A DNA stretch of 64,000 bases from Holophagales bacterium. Its GTDB lineage: Bacteria; Acidobacteriota; Thermoanaerobaculia; UBA5066. The DNA is taken from assembly GCA_016714815.1 (NCBI GenBank), contig JADKBZ010000020.1:1-64000 (forward strand), in the 5' to 3' direction. The position numbers and the translations under genes were made by a program. Shown here piece after piece: positions 35,513 through 45,447 of this stretch. The notes below the pieces were generated by a model that had not been told where the DNA came from, did no database searches, and was given only the letters and a program-made list of their open reading frames with translations. The stretch's first letter is position 1. Each line of letters opens with the position of its first letter.

Positions 35513-38233
35513 TCAGAAACCCTTCGGGCCGAGCGACGGTCCGAGCAGGACGGCGTTCAGGAAGATGGTCCCGGAGCCACGCCAGACGCCCCGGAAGACC
35601 GGGTCGGCGGCGAAGCTGACGACCCGCCCCCGGCCCGACTCCTCGAGCTGGACGACGGCGGCCCCTTTCCACCGCTCGAGCGCCTCCTTCCAGCCGAAGC
35701 CGGAGAGGAGCGGCTCGTCGGGCGCGACGGTGACGACGTTCGCCTTCGCCTCCGGGAGGCGAAGCGGCGGCTCGCCGTCGACGACGAGAAACGCGGGCGA
35801 AGCGGCGAGGCCGAAGAGCAGCGGGTGATCCGGCATGGACTGGGTCCGGAGGGCCGCGCCGGGAATCGGGAGGGGCCGGCGCTCGAGGTCGCGTTCGAGG
35901 GCGGCCTGCGGGGTGGCGGGCGGAGGCTCGGGTGGAGTCCGCGCGGGAGCGTCGGCAGCGTCGGGAGCGTCGGCCGCGGAGTCGCCGCGGGCCGTCGCCT
36001 GGCCCGGAGCGGGCGGGGGCTCCCAGGCCGCGACCTTCGAGAGGCCGAGAGGCTTCTCCCGAAGGGCGGCGGCGCCGTCCCGGACGGCGATCAGCACCCC
36101 GCCGCCGTCGACGAAGCGCCGGAGAGACTCCGCCGCCCCTTCTTCCAGCAGGGCCCGCCGGAACCGGGACCCGCCGTGCGGGACGACGATCGCCGTGACG
36201 CCCTCGAAGCCGGCGGCGGAGAGCGAATCGACCCGCCGAAGGGTGGGGCGGACGCCCAGATCGTTCTCGAGGGAAAGACGGAGGAAGGCGACCCCGGCGG
36301 AATCGGCCCCGTCGCCCGTGAGGAGGACGACGCGCGGCGCCTTCAGGGAGAGGAGCGAGGCCGACCCGAAGGAGGGGCCGTCGTCCGTCGCGGCGCTCGC
36401 GAGGGGGACCGCGCGGGCGTGGGCCGCCGAGACGGCGCGGGCGACGGAGGCCGGAAGGTCCCTGCCGTCTTCGTTCCCCTCCCGCCTCACGACGAACGAC
36501 CCGGCGGGTACGGCGAGGCTGGCCACACGGGCGGGCCTCGTCGTGACGGCGACCCGCACGCCCGACCCGGCGAGGGCCGCGGCCGCGCGGCGGCTCGCGG
36601 CGTCGTCTCCGGGAAGGAGCCAGCCATAGCGGCCTCCCGGAGAGGAGGCGGCCTCCTCGGGCTTCCAGGGGGCCAGCGAGCCCGCGAGGGCGGCGCCGCC
36701 AGGGAGTGCGTGCGCCGTCAGGCCGAAGGCGATGGGGAGGCTCCAGGCGGTCACGTCGTAGAAGCGCTCGTCCTCCTCGGCGAGGAGCCGGCGACGCTCC
36801 TCCTCGAGGAATTGCGGGGCCAGGGCCGCCTGCGATTCGAGGACGACCTCGGCGAAGCGTCCCTGGGGCTGGGCGGTGTCGACGACGAGGGAGCCGGCCG
36901 GAAGCGTCTCTCCCTTCGACGGGACGTTCGGGAGCGGACGGGTCGTGACCTGGACCTCGACGTCCTGGTGGGCGAGGAGGTCGGCGAGCGCCGCGAGGCG
37001 CGTCCGGTCCTGCGTGGCAGGGAGGACGAAAAGGCGCCGTCCCTCCTCGAGGGAGCCGCGGAAGAAGCGCTCGTAGTCGGCGAGGAGGCCGGCCCGGTTC
37101 GCCGCGGCCGTCCGGAGGGTGGCCCTGAGGGCCGTCCAGTGCTTGAAGGAACGCTCCCCGAGCGTGACGACGAGGCCGTCCTTGCGGCGGTGGGCCAGCC
37201 CCCCCTTGCCGCCCACCTCGTAGGTCATCCCGACGATGCCGCGGAACGAGGGCCAGGAATCGCCGTAGGCGGGGTAGAAGAGGTCGAAGGTCTCCCGGTT
37301 GAAGAAGCTCCAGCCGTGGGCGTCGAAGGCCTCGGCGTTGGCCTTGCCGAAGGCCCCGATCCACTTTCGGGTCGTTTCGGGGACGCGCGGGTGGACGGGA
37401 TCGGCCGGAGGCGGGAAAAAGTAGCTCTGGTCGGGCCCCATCTCGTGGACGTCCACGTAGACCTGCGGCGGGAGCGCCCGGAGCGCCTCCAGGCGTGCGC
37501 GCGTCTCGGGCTGCGTCGCCCAGGCCCAGTCCCGGTTGAGGTCGACGCCGAAGTGGTTCGTCCGTCCGGAGGGCCAGGGCGGCTCGTTCTCGAGGGCGTG
37601 CGGGTCGGGGTCGGGCTCGTCCCCGGCGACGGAGCGCCAGTAGGAGACGTGCCTCTCGTGCCCGTCGGGGTTGGCGCACGGGTCGACGACGACGACGAGG
37701 GAGGAGAGGAGCTGGTCGATGCCGGGCTCGCGCGAGGCGGCGAGGGTGTAGAGGAGGGCGGCGCACGCCTCGGGACCCGCGGTTTCGTTGCCGTGGACGC
37801 CGCAGGTGATCCAGACGACGGCGGGGGAACGCTCCACGACGGCGCGGGCCGTCTCCAGCGGCGTTCCCCGCGGGTTCCCGAGGCTCTTCAGCCCGGCGGC
37901 GATGGAGTCGAGGCGCGCGAGGTTCTGGGGGCTGGATACGGCGACGCGCAGGAGCTCGCGCCCCTCGGGCGTCGTGCCGTAGGGGACGGCCGAGACACGC
38001 GGCGACGCGGCCTCGAGGGCGCGGACGTAACGGACGAGCGCGGCGTGCGGAGTCAGGGCGTCGCCGATCCGGTGGCCCAGGACGGCCTCCGGAGCCGGGA
38101 CCTTCGTGTCCCGTTCGGCCTCCACGAGGATCGGCCCCGACGAGCCGCCTCTCGTGGAAAAGACGGGGTCGTCGCCGGCGGCGCCGAGCGCGACCGGAGA
38201 AAGGGCGAGAAGGCCGGCGAGGAAGAGCCTCAC
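35513..38233 (-). CDS. Secreted M14 zinc carboxypeptidase with C-terminal domain
   Basis: A 906-residue protein with a signal peptide (MRLFLAGLLALSPVALGAAG). The M14 zinc ligands are HGNE in ITCGVHGNETAGPEACAALL and the His in VYVDVHEMGPDQSYFF; DPCANPDGHERH and FGVDLNRDW are further M14 motifs. The C-terminal half includes a Rossmann-like or glutamine-amidotransferase-like segment (TAIVVPHGGSRFRRALLEEG). It digests peptides in the periplasm or outside the cell. It is the third gene of a unit with the kinase and regulator, overlapped by 4 bases. Confidence 0.88.
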   Translation of the reverse strand: MRLFLAGLLALSPVALGAAGDDPVFSTRGGSSGPILVEAERDTKVPAPEAVLGHRIGDALTPHAALVRYVRALEAASPRVSAVPYGTTPEGRELLRVAVSSPQNLARLDSIAAGLKSLGNPRGTPLETARAVVERSPAVVWITCGVHGNETAGPEACAALLYTLAASREPGIDQLLSSLVVVVDPCANPDGHERHVSYWRSVAGDEPDPDPHALENEPPWPSGRTNHFGVDLNRDWAWATQPETRARLEALRALPPQVYVDVHEMGPDQSYFFPPPADPVHPRVPETTRKWIGAFGKANAEAFDAHGWSFFNRETFDLFYPAYGDSWPSFRGIVGMTYEVGGKGGLAHRRKDGLVVTLGERSFKHWTALRATLRTAAANRAGLLADYERFFRGSLEEGRRLFVLPATQDRTRLAALADLLAHQDVEVQVTTRPLPNVPSKGETLPAGSLVVDTAQPQGRFAEVVLESQAALAPQFLEEERRRLLAEEDERFYDVTAWSLPIAFGLTAHALPGGAALAGSLAPWKPEEAASSPGGRYGWLLPGDDAASRRAAAALAGSGVRVAVTTRPARVASLAVPAGSFVVRREGNEDGRDLPASVARAVSAAHARAVPLASAATDDGPSFGSASLLSLKAPRVVLLTGDGADSAGVAFLRLSLENDLGVRPTLRRVDSLSAAGFEGVTAIVVPHGGSRFRRALLEEGAAESLRRFVDGGGVLIAVRDGAAALREKPLGLSKVAAWEPPPAPGQATARGDSAADAPDAADAPARTPPEPPPATPQAALERDLERRPLPIPGAALRTQSMPDHPLLFGLAASPAFLVVDGEPPLRLPEAKANVVTVAPDEPLLSGFGWKEALERWKGAAVVQLEESGRGRVVSFAADPVFRGVWRGSGTIFLNAVLLGPSLGPKGF

Positions 38234-39645
38234 GTCGGCTCGGTCTCGGTGGAGGTGGGGGTGCGGGGCGTGCGGACGGAGCGGGCTGGCCGACGGGCCA
38301 GCAGGCCGTGGCGCTGGAGCATCTCGTTGAGCGTCGTCGCTTCGAGGCCGAGGAGAGCGGCGGCCTTCTTCTGGACCCCGCCCGCCCTGTTCATCGCGGC
38401 TTCCAGGAGCGACCTGCGGTAGGCGTTGACCACCGCCTTCAGGTCGATCCCTTCGGCCGGGAAGGTCGCCGGGCGCGGGACCGATCGCCGAACGGCGTCG
38501 GGGAGCTGGTCGAGGTCGACGAGGCCCGGGCCGAGGACGACGGCGCGCTCGAGGACGTTCTCCAGCTCCCGGACGTTGCCCGGCCAGTCGTGGTCGAGGA
38601 GAGCCTTCATCGCCTCGGGGGTCACGGGGGGAACGGGCCGCTCGTTCTCCCGTGCCGCGCGCGAGACGAGCGCGTCGACGAGGAGCGGGATGTCTGCCTT
38701 GCGCTCCCTGAGCGGCGGTAGGCCGATCGTGATGACGCAGAGGCGGTAGTAGAGGTCCTCGCGGAACTTTCCTTCCTCGACGAGGCGTCCGAGGTCGGCG
38801 TTCGTCGCGGCGACGACGCGGACGTCGGAGTGGATCGGCTCCACGGCGCCGACGGGAAGGAACTCGCGCTCCTGCAGGACCCTGAGGAGCTTGGCCTGGG
38901 TCTCGAGCGGGACGGTGCCGATCTCGTCGAAGAAGATCGTCCCGCCGTCGGCGACCTTGAAGAGCCCCTTCTTCTCGGCGACCGCTCCGGTGAAGGCCCC
39001 CCGGGTGTGACCGAAGAGGTTCGACTCGAGGAGGTCGGGCGGCATGGCCCCCGAGTGGACGGTGACGAACGGGCCGGAGGCGCGCAGCGAGAGGCGGTGG
39101 AGGGCGCGGGCGACGAGCTCCTTGCCTGTCCCGCTCTCGCCCGTGACGAGGACCGTCGAGCGCGCGGGCGCGGCCTGGCGGATCGTCTGGAGGACCTTCT
39201 CCATCGGAGCCGACCGGCCGACCATCTCGGGGAAGTCGTTCCCCGCGTCGAGGCGGGCCTTCAGGACGCGGTTCTCGGCGACGAGGCGCTTTCGTTCGAG
39301 CGCCTGCGCGACGAGGTGGACGACCTCTTCGTTGCGGAACGGCTTGGGGACGTAGTGGAACGCCCCCTCCTTCATCGCGGTGATCGCGCTTTCCACCGAG
39401 GAGTAGGCCGTGACGACGATGACCGGCACGTCGGGCCGCCTCTGGCGCATCTCGGTCAGAAGGGCGAGGCCCGGCCGGTCGGGGAGCATCAGGTCGAGGA
39501 GGACGAGGTCGACGCCCGGGTCCGCGAACAAGGCAAGGCCCTCGCCGGCCGTGGCCGCTTCGCTCGTCCCGTAACCGGCCCGCGAGAGCACCGTCCGGAG
39601 GACCTCGCGGACGACCGGCTCGTCGTCGACGATCAGAACTTTCAT
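38230..39645 (-). CDS. Sigma-54-dependent response regulator (NtrC family)
   Basis: A 471-residue protein. An N-terminal receiver domain has the phospho-acceptor Asp in VDLVLLDLMLPD and DDE at VLIVDDEPVV. The AAA+ domain has Walker A VLVTGESGTGKEL, the sigma-54-contacting loop HTRGAFTGAVAEKKG, and IFFDEIGTVPL. A Fis-type helix-turn-helix (QKKAAALLGLEATTLNEMLQ) is near the end. It activates sigma-54 promoters after phosphorylation, presumably by the kinase encoded just upstream. It overlaps genes on both sides by 4 bases. Confidence 0.94.
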   Translation of the reverse strand: MKVLIVDDEPVVREVLRTVLSRAGYGTSEAATAGEGLALFADPGVDLVLLDLMLPDRPGLALLTEMRQRRPDVPVIVVTAYSSVESAITAMKEGAFHYVPKPFRNEEVVHLVAQALERKRLVAENRVLKARLDAGNDFPEMVGRSAPMEKVLQTIRQAAPARSTVLVTGESGTGKELVARALHRLSLRASGPFVTVHSGAMPPDLLESNLFGHTRGAFTGAVAEKKGLFKVADGGTIFFDEIGTVPLETQAKLLRVLQEREFLPVGAVEPIHSDVRVVAATNADLGRLVEEGKFREDLYYRLCVITIGLPPLRERKADIPLLVDALVSRAARENERPVPPVTPEAMKALLDHDWPGNVRELENVLERAVVLGPGLVDLDQLPDAVRRSVPRPATFPAEGIDLKAVVNAYRRSLLEAAMNRAGGVQKKAAALLGLEATTLNEMLQRHGLLARRPARSVRTPRTPTSTETEPT

Positions 39646-42395
39646 GTCGCTGCGGGAAGGCTCACCGTGAACCGGGCGCCCTGCCCCGGGGTGGAATCGA
39701 CCGAGAAAGAGCCCCCGTGAGCACGAATGATATCCCCCGCGATCGCCAGGCCCAGCCCCACGCCCCCCTGCGGTCCCTTCGTCGTGTGGAACGGGGCGAA
39801 GATCTTCTCCTGCTCCTGGCGGGAGAGGCCCGGCCCGTCGTCGCCGACGGTGAAGCGAACGCTCCCGCCGGCGGCGGCCGCGACGGCGATCCTCACGACG
39901 CCGGGGCCGCAACGCCCTTCTCTCGGGAGGGAGACCGCGTCGAGGGCGTTCTTCAGGAGGTTCACGAGGACCTGGACGAGGGCGTCGCCGTGCCCGAGGA
40001 CGCGGGGCAGCGCCTCCGGGAGCTCCACGTCGAGCGTCACGACCCGGCCTTTGATCTCGTCCTCGAGGGCCTGGACGGCTTCCCGGACGAGGCTGGCCGG
40101 CTCGATCGAGGCCATCTCGCGCGGGCGTCCCCGGGCCAGGTCGAGCAGGCTCCCGACGAGGCGCGCGGCGCGGAAGGCCTGCCGTTCGATCTTCTCGAGA
40201 ATCGGCCGACGGGGGTCGTCGGCCGGCGTGTCGTCGAGGAGGAGCCGGGCGAAGCTGGCGACGCCGGTGAGCGGCGTGTTGACCTCGTGCGCGACGCCGG
40301 CGGAGAGGTTCGAGAGCGCCGAGAGGCGGTCCCTCTCCGCGAGGCTCTTCTCGAGGCGGGCGAGCTCGGTGGAGTCGGAGAGAACCCAGACCCGGGCGGG
40401 GGAGCCTTCCCTCGCCCCGGGAAACGGCGAGACGGCGACGTCGAGGACGCGCGGCTGGTGGCCGAGCGTCACCTCGAGGCGGGCCGTGGAGCCCGCCGAG
40501 AGAATGGCCGGCGGAAGGACCTCCTCGGCGAGCCGGCCGGCGAAGCCGCCCTCGCTTCCGCCGAAGAGCCTTTCGAAAGCCGGGTTGACCGACGAGATCC
40601 GGCCCAGGTCGTCGGTGACGACGATCGCCGCCGGCGAGCCGGTGACGACGTCCTCGTGGAACTCCTTCAGGCGACGGTACTGCTCCGCCTGCGCTTCCAG
40701 CTCGCCGTAGAGGCGGGCGTGGTCGACGGCGAGGGCGGCAGAGGCCAGGACGGTCTCGAGGAGCTCGATGTCCTCGCCCGAGAGCGGATCGCGCCCTCCC
40801 CGGTCGGCGACGGCGAACATGCCGAGGAGGCGGCCCGAGAGGGCGAGGGGGGCGATGGTGCGGAAACCGGCCCTCCGCGTCCTGGCCACCGCGACGGTCG
40901 GGCGCTCGTTGAACGCGAGGCGCGAGAGCCGGGTCGCCTTCTTCGTCGCGCCTTCGGGCAGCTCCTGGGCTGAGAAGGGCTCGCCCCCGTCGACCGTGGA
41001 AGCGTCGAGCCGCCCGTCGGGAAGCGCGATCAGGAGCGTTGCCCGCGGCACGCCGAGCCCGCTCATGACCCGTTCGGCCAGGAGCGGCCCGATCTCGGAG
41101 AGGCGGCGCGGGCGCGAGAGCTCGCGGACGAGGGCGAGAAGCCCCTCCCTCTCGCCGAAGCGCTCACCGTACTGGACGCGCGCCAGAGCCGTGGAGAGGC
41201 CCCGGCGAACCGGGAAGAACGTGAGGGCGATGAGGAGCCCCCCTCCCGCCTCGACCAGCCCGCGGCCGTAGGGGATTCCCGGCAGGACGTCGCTGAGGTC
41301 GGCGACCTGTGCGAGCGAGAAGAGGCCGGCGCCCAGGAACGCCGCGCCGAGGAGCGCGACCGTTTCCCGCGTCAGGATCTCGACGTCCCAGAGCCGGTAG
41401 CGGGTCAGCGCGGCGAGGAAGGCCGCCGGAACGAGGACGAGCGGGACGATCGAGAAGCTGGAGACGACGGGGATCGGTCCGCCGAGAAGGCGTGGCAGGA
41501 AGTCGAGCAGGACGACGGGAAGAAGGCCTCCGGCCGTTCCGGCGAGAAGGAAGCGGACCTGTTTCTCGGCCAGGAGATCGAGACGGCGGGTCGCCAGGGA
41601 GACGAGGCGGACGACCGCGAGGCCGACGCCGAGGAGGAGGGCGGCCTGCTGGAGCCGATCGAGGCGGAGAACGAGCGGGGTGGCGTCGACGTCCGGGGCC
41701 GGCGGGCTCAGGTAGGTCGCGAGCGCGAGAACTGCGAGGCCGAGGGCGGGGACGAAGAAGAGCGCCGCGGGCACGCGATCCGAGCGGCGGGGAAAGCGGA
41801 AGACGAACGCGAGGAGAAAGGCCGGCAGGAATGCGCGGGCGACGTCCTCCAGGAGCGTCGTGGCCCGGAAGAGCAGGTCGTACGGTGGCGCCGGCGTGAC
41901 GACGAGGACCACCGCGGCCGTGAACGCGAAGCCCGCGAAGAGGAAGTGGCTGGCGGGATCGGCTTCGTGCGGCGCGGTTCTGAGGACGATCCCGGTCGTG
42001 ACGAGGAAGGCGGCTCCGCAGAAGAGGAGCAGCAGGTAGCGCGTGTCCCAGGGGGACGGACCGATGCGCCCTTTCAGGCGGAGCGGCTGCCCGTCGCGCA
42101 GGATCGTCAGCTCGTGCTCTCCCCCTTCGAGGGCGCGGACCGGATCGGGAAAGGCCCGGGCTTCCTCGCCGTCGAGGAGGAGGAGGAGGTCTCCGGGCCG
42201 CAGCCCGACCGATTCGGCCGTTCCGGGGGCCCGGACCCGGAAGCCGCTCTCCTCGACTGTCAGGAGGAGGCCCGCCTGCCCCGTGGACGCGAGCTTTCTC
42301 GCGGCGGAAAAGCCGATTGGAACCAGGAGCGCCAGAAAGACGCCGATCAACCCCCCGCGGAGGATCCTCCCTGCCCGTCTTCCAGACTCCCTCAT
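39642..42395 (-). CDS. Membrane histidine kinase: PDZ, multi-helix sensor, GAF, PAS, HisKA, HATPase
   Basis: A 917-residue kinase. After an N-terminal helix comes a periplasmic PDZ domain (about 36-110; GTAESVGLRPGDLLLLLDGE), then 7-8 membrane helices, a GAF domain, a PAS domain (AAIVVTDDLGRISSVNPAFE) and the kinase core. The phospho-acceptor His is in LSAGVAHEVNTPLTGV, and N and G boxes are VLVNLLKNALDAV and GDDGPGLSR. A PDZ in front of a multi-helix sensor is unusual for a histidine kinase and suggests it senses exposed C-termini or protease state. The M14 peptidase in the same operon fits such a role. Confidence 0.9.
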   Translation of the reverse strand: MRESGRRAGRILRGGLIGVFLALLVPIGFSAARKLASTGQAGLLLTVEESGFRVRAPGTAESVGLRPGDLLLLLDGEEARAFPDPVRALEGGEHELTILRDGQPLRLKGRIGPSPWDTRYLLLLFCGAAFLVTTGIVLRTAPHEADPASHFLFAGFAFTAAVVLVVTPAPPYDLLFRATTLLEDVARAFLPAFLLAFVFRFPRRSDRVPAALFFVPALGLAVLALATYLSPPAPDVDATPLVLRLDRLQQAALLLGVGLAVVRLVSLATRRLDLLAEKQVRFLLAGTAGGLLPVVLLDFLPRLLGGPIPVVSSFSIVPLVLVPAAFLAALTRYRLWDVEILTRETVALLGAAFLGAGLFSLAQVADLSDVLPGIPYGRGLVEAGGGLLIALTFFPVRRGLSTALARVQYGERFGEREGLLALVRELSRPRRLSEIGPLLAERVMSGLGVPRATLLIALPDGRLDASTVDGGEPFSAQELPEGATKKATRLSRLAFNERPTVAVARTRRAGFRTIAPLALSGRLLGMFAVADRGGRDPLSGEDIELLETVLASAALAVDHARLYGELEAQAEQYRRLKEFHEDVVTGSPAAIVVTDDLGRISSVNPAFERLFGGSEGGFAGRLAEEVLPPAILSAGSTARLEVTLGHQPRVLDVAVSPFPGAREGSPARVWVLSDSTELARLEKSLAERDRLSALSNLSAGVAHEVNTPLTGVASFARLLLDDTPADDPRRPILEKIERQAFRAARLVGSLLDLARGRPREMASIEPASLVREAVQALEDEIKGRVVTLDVELPEALPRVLGHGDALVQVLVNLLKNALDAVSLPREGRCGPGVVRIAVAAAAGGSVRFTVGDDGPGLSRQEQEKIFAPFHTTKGPQGGVGLGLAIAGDIIRAHGGSFSVDSTPGQGARFTVSLPAAT

Positions 42396-42492
42396 CCCTG
42401 AAGAGCACAGGCAAACGGAATGCCATCGATCCGATTGGTTGGAGCGTTGTAAGTGGCTGATTTTCAGTGGTTTATGATCGAGTTCTCACCGG

Positions 42493-42511
42493 GCGCGACG
42501 TTCTGTCGCGC
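42493..42511. other. Hairpin in the upstream region of the kinase operon
   Basis: GCGCGAC and GTCGCGC form a 7-bp stem with a 5-base loop. The stretch from 42396 to 42547 is unusually AT-rich for this window and carries the promoter region of the kinase operon; no clear -35/-10 was chosen. Confidence 0.4.
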
Positions 42512-42547
42512 GAAAATTGAATTGAAATCCAAAAAAACCCGGGCAGA

Positions 42548-44476
42548 TCAGAACGAGAGCGAGAGACCTCCCGCCATCTGACGGTTCTGTTTCGGGTCCG
42601 CAAGCCCCTCCTGCCGGCTTCCCATGGCGATCGAGAAGAGTGCCTGCCAGCGGGAGCCGACGGCGCGCAGGATGGGAATCGGGACTTCCTGGGCGAGGGT
42701 CACGTCGACGGACTCGCGCTCGTTGCGGTATCCGGGGGCTCCTGTCCCCAGCTCCTGCTCGAGGCGGCGGTAGCGGACGGATACGGAGGTGCCGCTCGGG
42801 AGGACCTCGATGCGGGCGCTGGAGACCCAGTAGCGCGCTTCGTTCCGGGGCTCTCCCTCGGTGATCCCGTCACCCTGGACGCGACCTCCGAGGAGGGCGA
42901 GTCGCGCCGCGACGTTTTCCCGTACCGCGAAGGTGACGGAGCCGGAAACCTCGTCGGCGACGTCGCCGGGGAAGAGGTAGAGGGCGTCGACGCGATCGAC
43001 GAGGTCGGTGTCGAGGAGGAGCTGGAACACCTCGGAGATCTCGCGGCGGCTCGCCTCGAGCTCCAGTCGCCCCGTGGAGTGGCGTTCGAGACGCACTCCG
43101 GTCCGGTAGAGCGCCCGGGTGGCCCGGACGAGGTCGGCGTCGTCGACGCCGACGATCCCGTAGGTGCGCGCGCCCGGTTCGCGCTGCTCGAAGCGGCGCG
43201 AGGCGAACCCGTAGACGGTCAGCCCTGCGAGCGCTTCGACGGAGAGCGTCAGTTCGGGGGCGATGCCGCGGGATCCGGCGGAATAATCGCCGGTCCCCCC
43301 GGCCTCGACGACGAAGGCGTCGAGGAGCCGAATGCCTGCGGCACCACCGACCCGCGCCTGGCGGTCGGGCTCGGGATCGACGGCTCCGGCGCCCTCGGTG
43401 ACGTTCGAACGGTAGCCGAGCTGCACCCTGACGAAGCGTCCCTCGCCGAGCTCGCTCCGGTAGCGGGCGTCGACTTCGAGGGCGCTCCCTTCCCGGTGAA
43501 ACAGGGCCTTCGAAAGGGCCGCGGGCTCGAGGTTGCGGTGGGACAGGAGCCGGGCGGAGACGGAGGCCCGGGAGCCGTTGTCCCGGCTGGCGGACCAGTC
43601 CACCGAGTGGGCGTCCAGGCGGGCGTCCGCGGCCTCGAAGCTCGGGATCTCGCTTCTGCGGCTGGAGACGCGAATCGACTGTCCCGCGGACGGCAGGAGG
43701 TCCAGCGCGACGCTGGAGGCGCCGCCGAGCGTTTCGCCGCTCTGGGACATCACTCTCTCGTACTCTCCCGACAGGCCCCACCGAACGCCGCCACCGAGGC
43801 TGCCGCGAACGTCGAGCGAAGTCTGGGAGCGGGCCCCGCCCCCCTCGGCGGCGAATCCCTGCAGCGAGGCGACGGAGCCTCGGAACGGGAAAGCTGCGGC
43901 AGTCGTCTCTGATGCGGAGGCCGCGGCGATCGGACCCGGAGCCGAAACCGGAGCGGGTGCGGCCTCCGCAAGGGCCTCGTCCCTGAGGACGTCCCCGCCG
44001 GAGACTGCTCTGGCGATCCACGGATCCAGCGCACCGCCCGGCCCGGCCGGGAGAACGCCCCGCCGGACCCGATCGAGGTCGAGGCGGACGAACGAGAGGC
44101 CGTCCGCAGTGGCGCGGTGGAGGACATGAGCGGACGCGGAGCGGAAACCGGGGACGGCGGCCAGGACCGCATAGACCCCGGGCGTCGCGTCGGGGAGGCA
44201 GAAGGTCCCTTCCGCGTCGGTCTTCAGGATCCGTACGACGGAGGCCGCCGCTCCCGAGAGCCCCCGGACGACGAGTGAGACCCCCGCGAGCGGGACCCCG
44301 TCCGCACGCAGGACGCCGGAAAGGGGAGCGGACGATCCGGGCTCGTCGAGAGGTGCTCCCAGAACCGGCACTGCGAGTATTGCCAGGACGAATCCGGCGA
44401 GCACGGCCGGGCGAAGGGGCTTGGCTGGGCGCGTCAAGTGCGGGACCGGAACCCTCGAAAGGGCATTCCCTCTCAT
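42548..44476 (-). CDS. Outer-membrane beta-barrel protein with carboxypeptidase-regulatory-like N-terminus
   Basis: A 642-residue protein. An N-terminal hydrophobic segment (PAVLAGFVLAILAVPVLGAP) serves as signal peptide; residues about 50-115 form a CarboxypepD-reg-like beta domain (EGTFCLPDATPGVYAVLAAV). The remaining 450 residues are alternating beta strands and the chain ends with Phe (GGLSLSF), the usual beta-barrel C-terminus. No TonB box or plug motif was clear. It lies alone on the minus strand, with a GGAGGGA site before the ATG. Ligand or partner is unknown. Confidence 0.75.
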   Translation of the reverse strand: MRGNALSRVPVPHLTRPAKPLRPAVLAGFVLAILAVPVLGAPLDEPGSSAPLSGVLRADGVPLAGVSLVVRGLSGAAASVVRILKTDAEGTFCLPDATPGVYAVLAAVPGFRSASAHVLHRATADGLSFVRLDLDRVRRGVLPAGPGGALDPWIARAVSGGDVLRDEALAEAAPAPVSAPGPIAAASASETTAAAFPFRGSVASLQGFAAEGGGARSQTSLDVRGSLGGGVRWGLSGEYERVMSQSGETLGGASSVALDLLPSAGQSIRVSSRRSEIPSFEAADARLDAHSVDWSASRDNGSRASVSARLLSHRNLEPAALSKALFHREGSALEVDARYRSELGEGRFVRVQLGYRSNVTEGAGAVDPEPDRQARVGGAAGIRLLDAFVVEAGGTGDYSAGSRGIAPELTLSVEALAGLTVYGFASRRFEQREPGARTYGIVGVDDADLVRATRALYRTGVRLERHSTGRLELEASRREISEVFQLLLDTDLVDRVDALYLFPGDVADEVSGSVTFAVRENVAARLALLGGRVQGDGITEGEPRNEARYWVSSARIEVLPSGTSVSVRYRRLEQELGTGAPGYRNERESVDVTLAQEVPIPILRAVGSRWQALFSIAMGSRQEGLADPKQNRQMAGGLSLSF

Positions 44477-44532
44477 GATGGTCCTCCCTTCGGCCCGACG
44501 TCAACCCGGACCGAAAGAAAGACGATGGGGCG

Positions 44533-45447
44533 TCAGGCCTGGGCCGGACCCAGCCCCAGGATCATCCGGACGGTGTGACGGGCGATCGAGGGGTTTTCCT
44601 TGAGGCGCCGGAGGGAGTAGGCGTACCAGTCCCGGCCGAACGGCACGTAGACGCGCAGGCGGTGGCCGGCCGTGAGGATCGTCCTCCTGAGGAGCGGGTC
44701 GACTCCGAGGAGCATCTGGAATTCGTACTGGTCGGGCGTCAGCTTCAGCCGGTCGATCGTGGCGAGCGCTTTCTGGACGCAGGCCTCGTCGTGCGTCGCG
44801 ATGCCCGCATAGCAGCCGGCCGAGAGGTGCTTGTCGACGATGGCCGCGAAGTTCTCGATGACGGTCTGCCGATCCTTGAACGCGAGCTCGCGGGGCTCGA
44901 CGTAGATCCCCTTGCAGATGCGCACGTTCATCTTCGCGGCGACGAGCCGGTCCAGGTCGGCCAGCGTCCGCCGCATGTAGGCCTGGACGACGACACCGAC
45001 GTTCGGGTACTCCTCCTTCAGCTCGAGAACGAGCCGGAGGGTCTTCTCCGTGTACGGCGAGTCCTCCATGTCGATCCTCACGAACGTCCCCGACTCGGCG
45101 GCCTTGCGGCAGATGGCCCGGCAGTTCTCCCGCGCGAGCAGAGGGTCGATGGAGAGCCCGACGGCGGTCGGCTTGATCGAGACGTTCGCCTGGAGGCGGC
45201 TGGCGACGATCGCGTCGAGGACCTGGAGATACTCGTCGCGCGTCCGTTCGGTCTGCTCGCGTCTCGTGACGCTCTCGCCGAGGACGTCGATCGTGGCCAT
45301 CGCGCCCTCGGCCGAGAGCTCGCCGACGGTGCGGATGGCATCCTCGAGCGTCTCGCCCGCGACGTAGCGCCGGGCGAAGCTGCGGACGACGGGCTTCGGG
45401 ACGAACGGCAGCGTGCCGACGACGAGGCGGTCGAAGAGTGAGCTCAT
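44533..45447 (-). CDS. Proline dehydrogenase
   Basis: A 304-residue FAD-dependent ProDH barrel, oxidising proline to pyrroline-5-carboxylate. Key segments are VSIKPTAVGLSIDP, VRIDMEDSPYTEKTL, VVVQAYMRRTLADLDRL, VRICKGIYVEP, YAGIATHDEACV and YEFQMLLGVDP. It is the monofunctional form; no P5C dehydrogenase is seen nearby. The ATG overlaps the comF stop by 4 bases. Confidence 0.93.
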   Translation of the reverse strand: MSSLFDRLVVGTLPFVPKPVVRSFARRYVAGETLEDAIRTVGELSAEGAMATIDVLGESVTRREQTERTRDEYLQVLDAIVASRLQANVSIKPTAVGLSIDPLLARENCRAICRKAAESGTFVRIDMEDSPYTEKTLRLVLELKEEYPNVGVVVQAYMRRTLADLDRLVAAKMNVRICKGIYVEPRELAFKDRQTVIENFAAIVDKHLSAGCYAGIATHDEACVQKALATIDRLKLTPDQYEFQMLLGVDPLLRRTILTAGHRLRVYVPFGRDWYAYSLRRLKENPSIARHTVRMILGLGPAQA

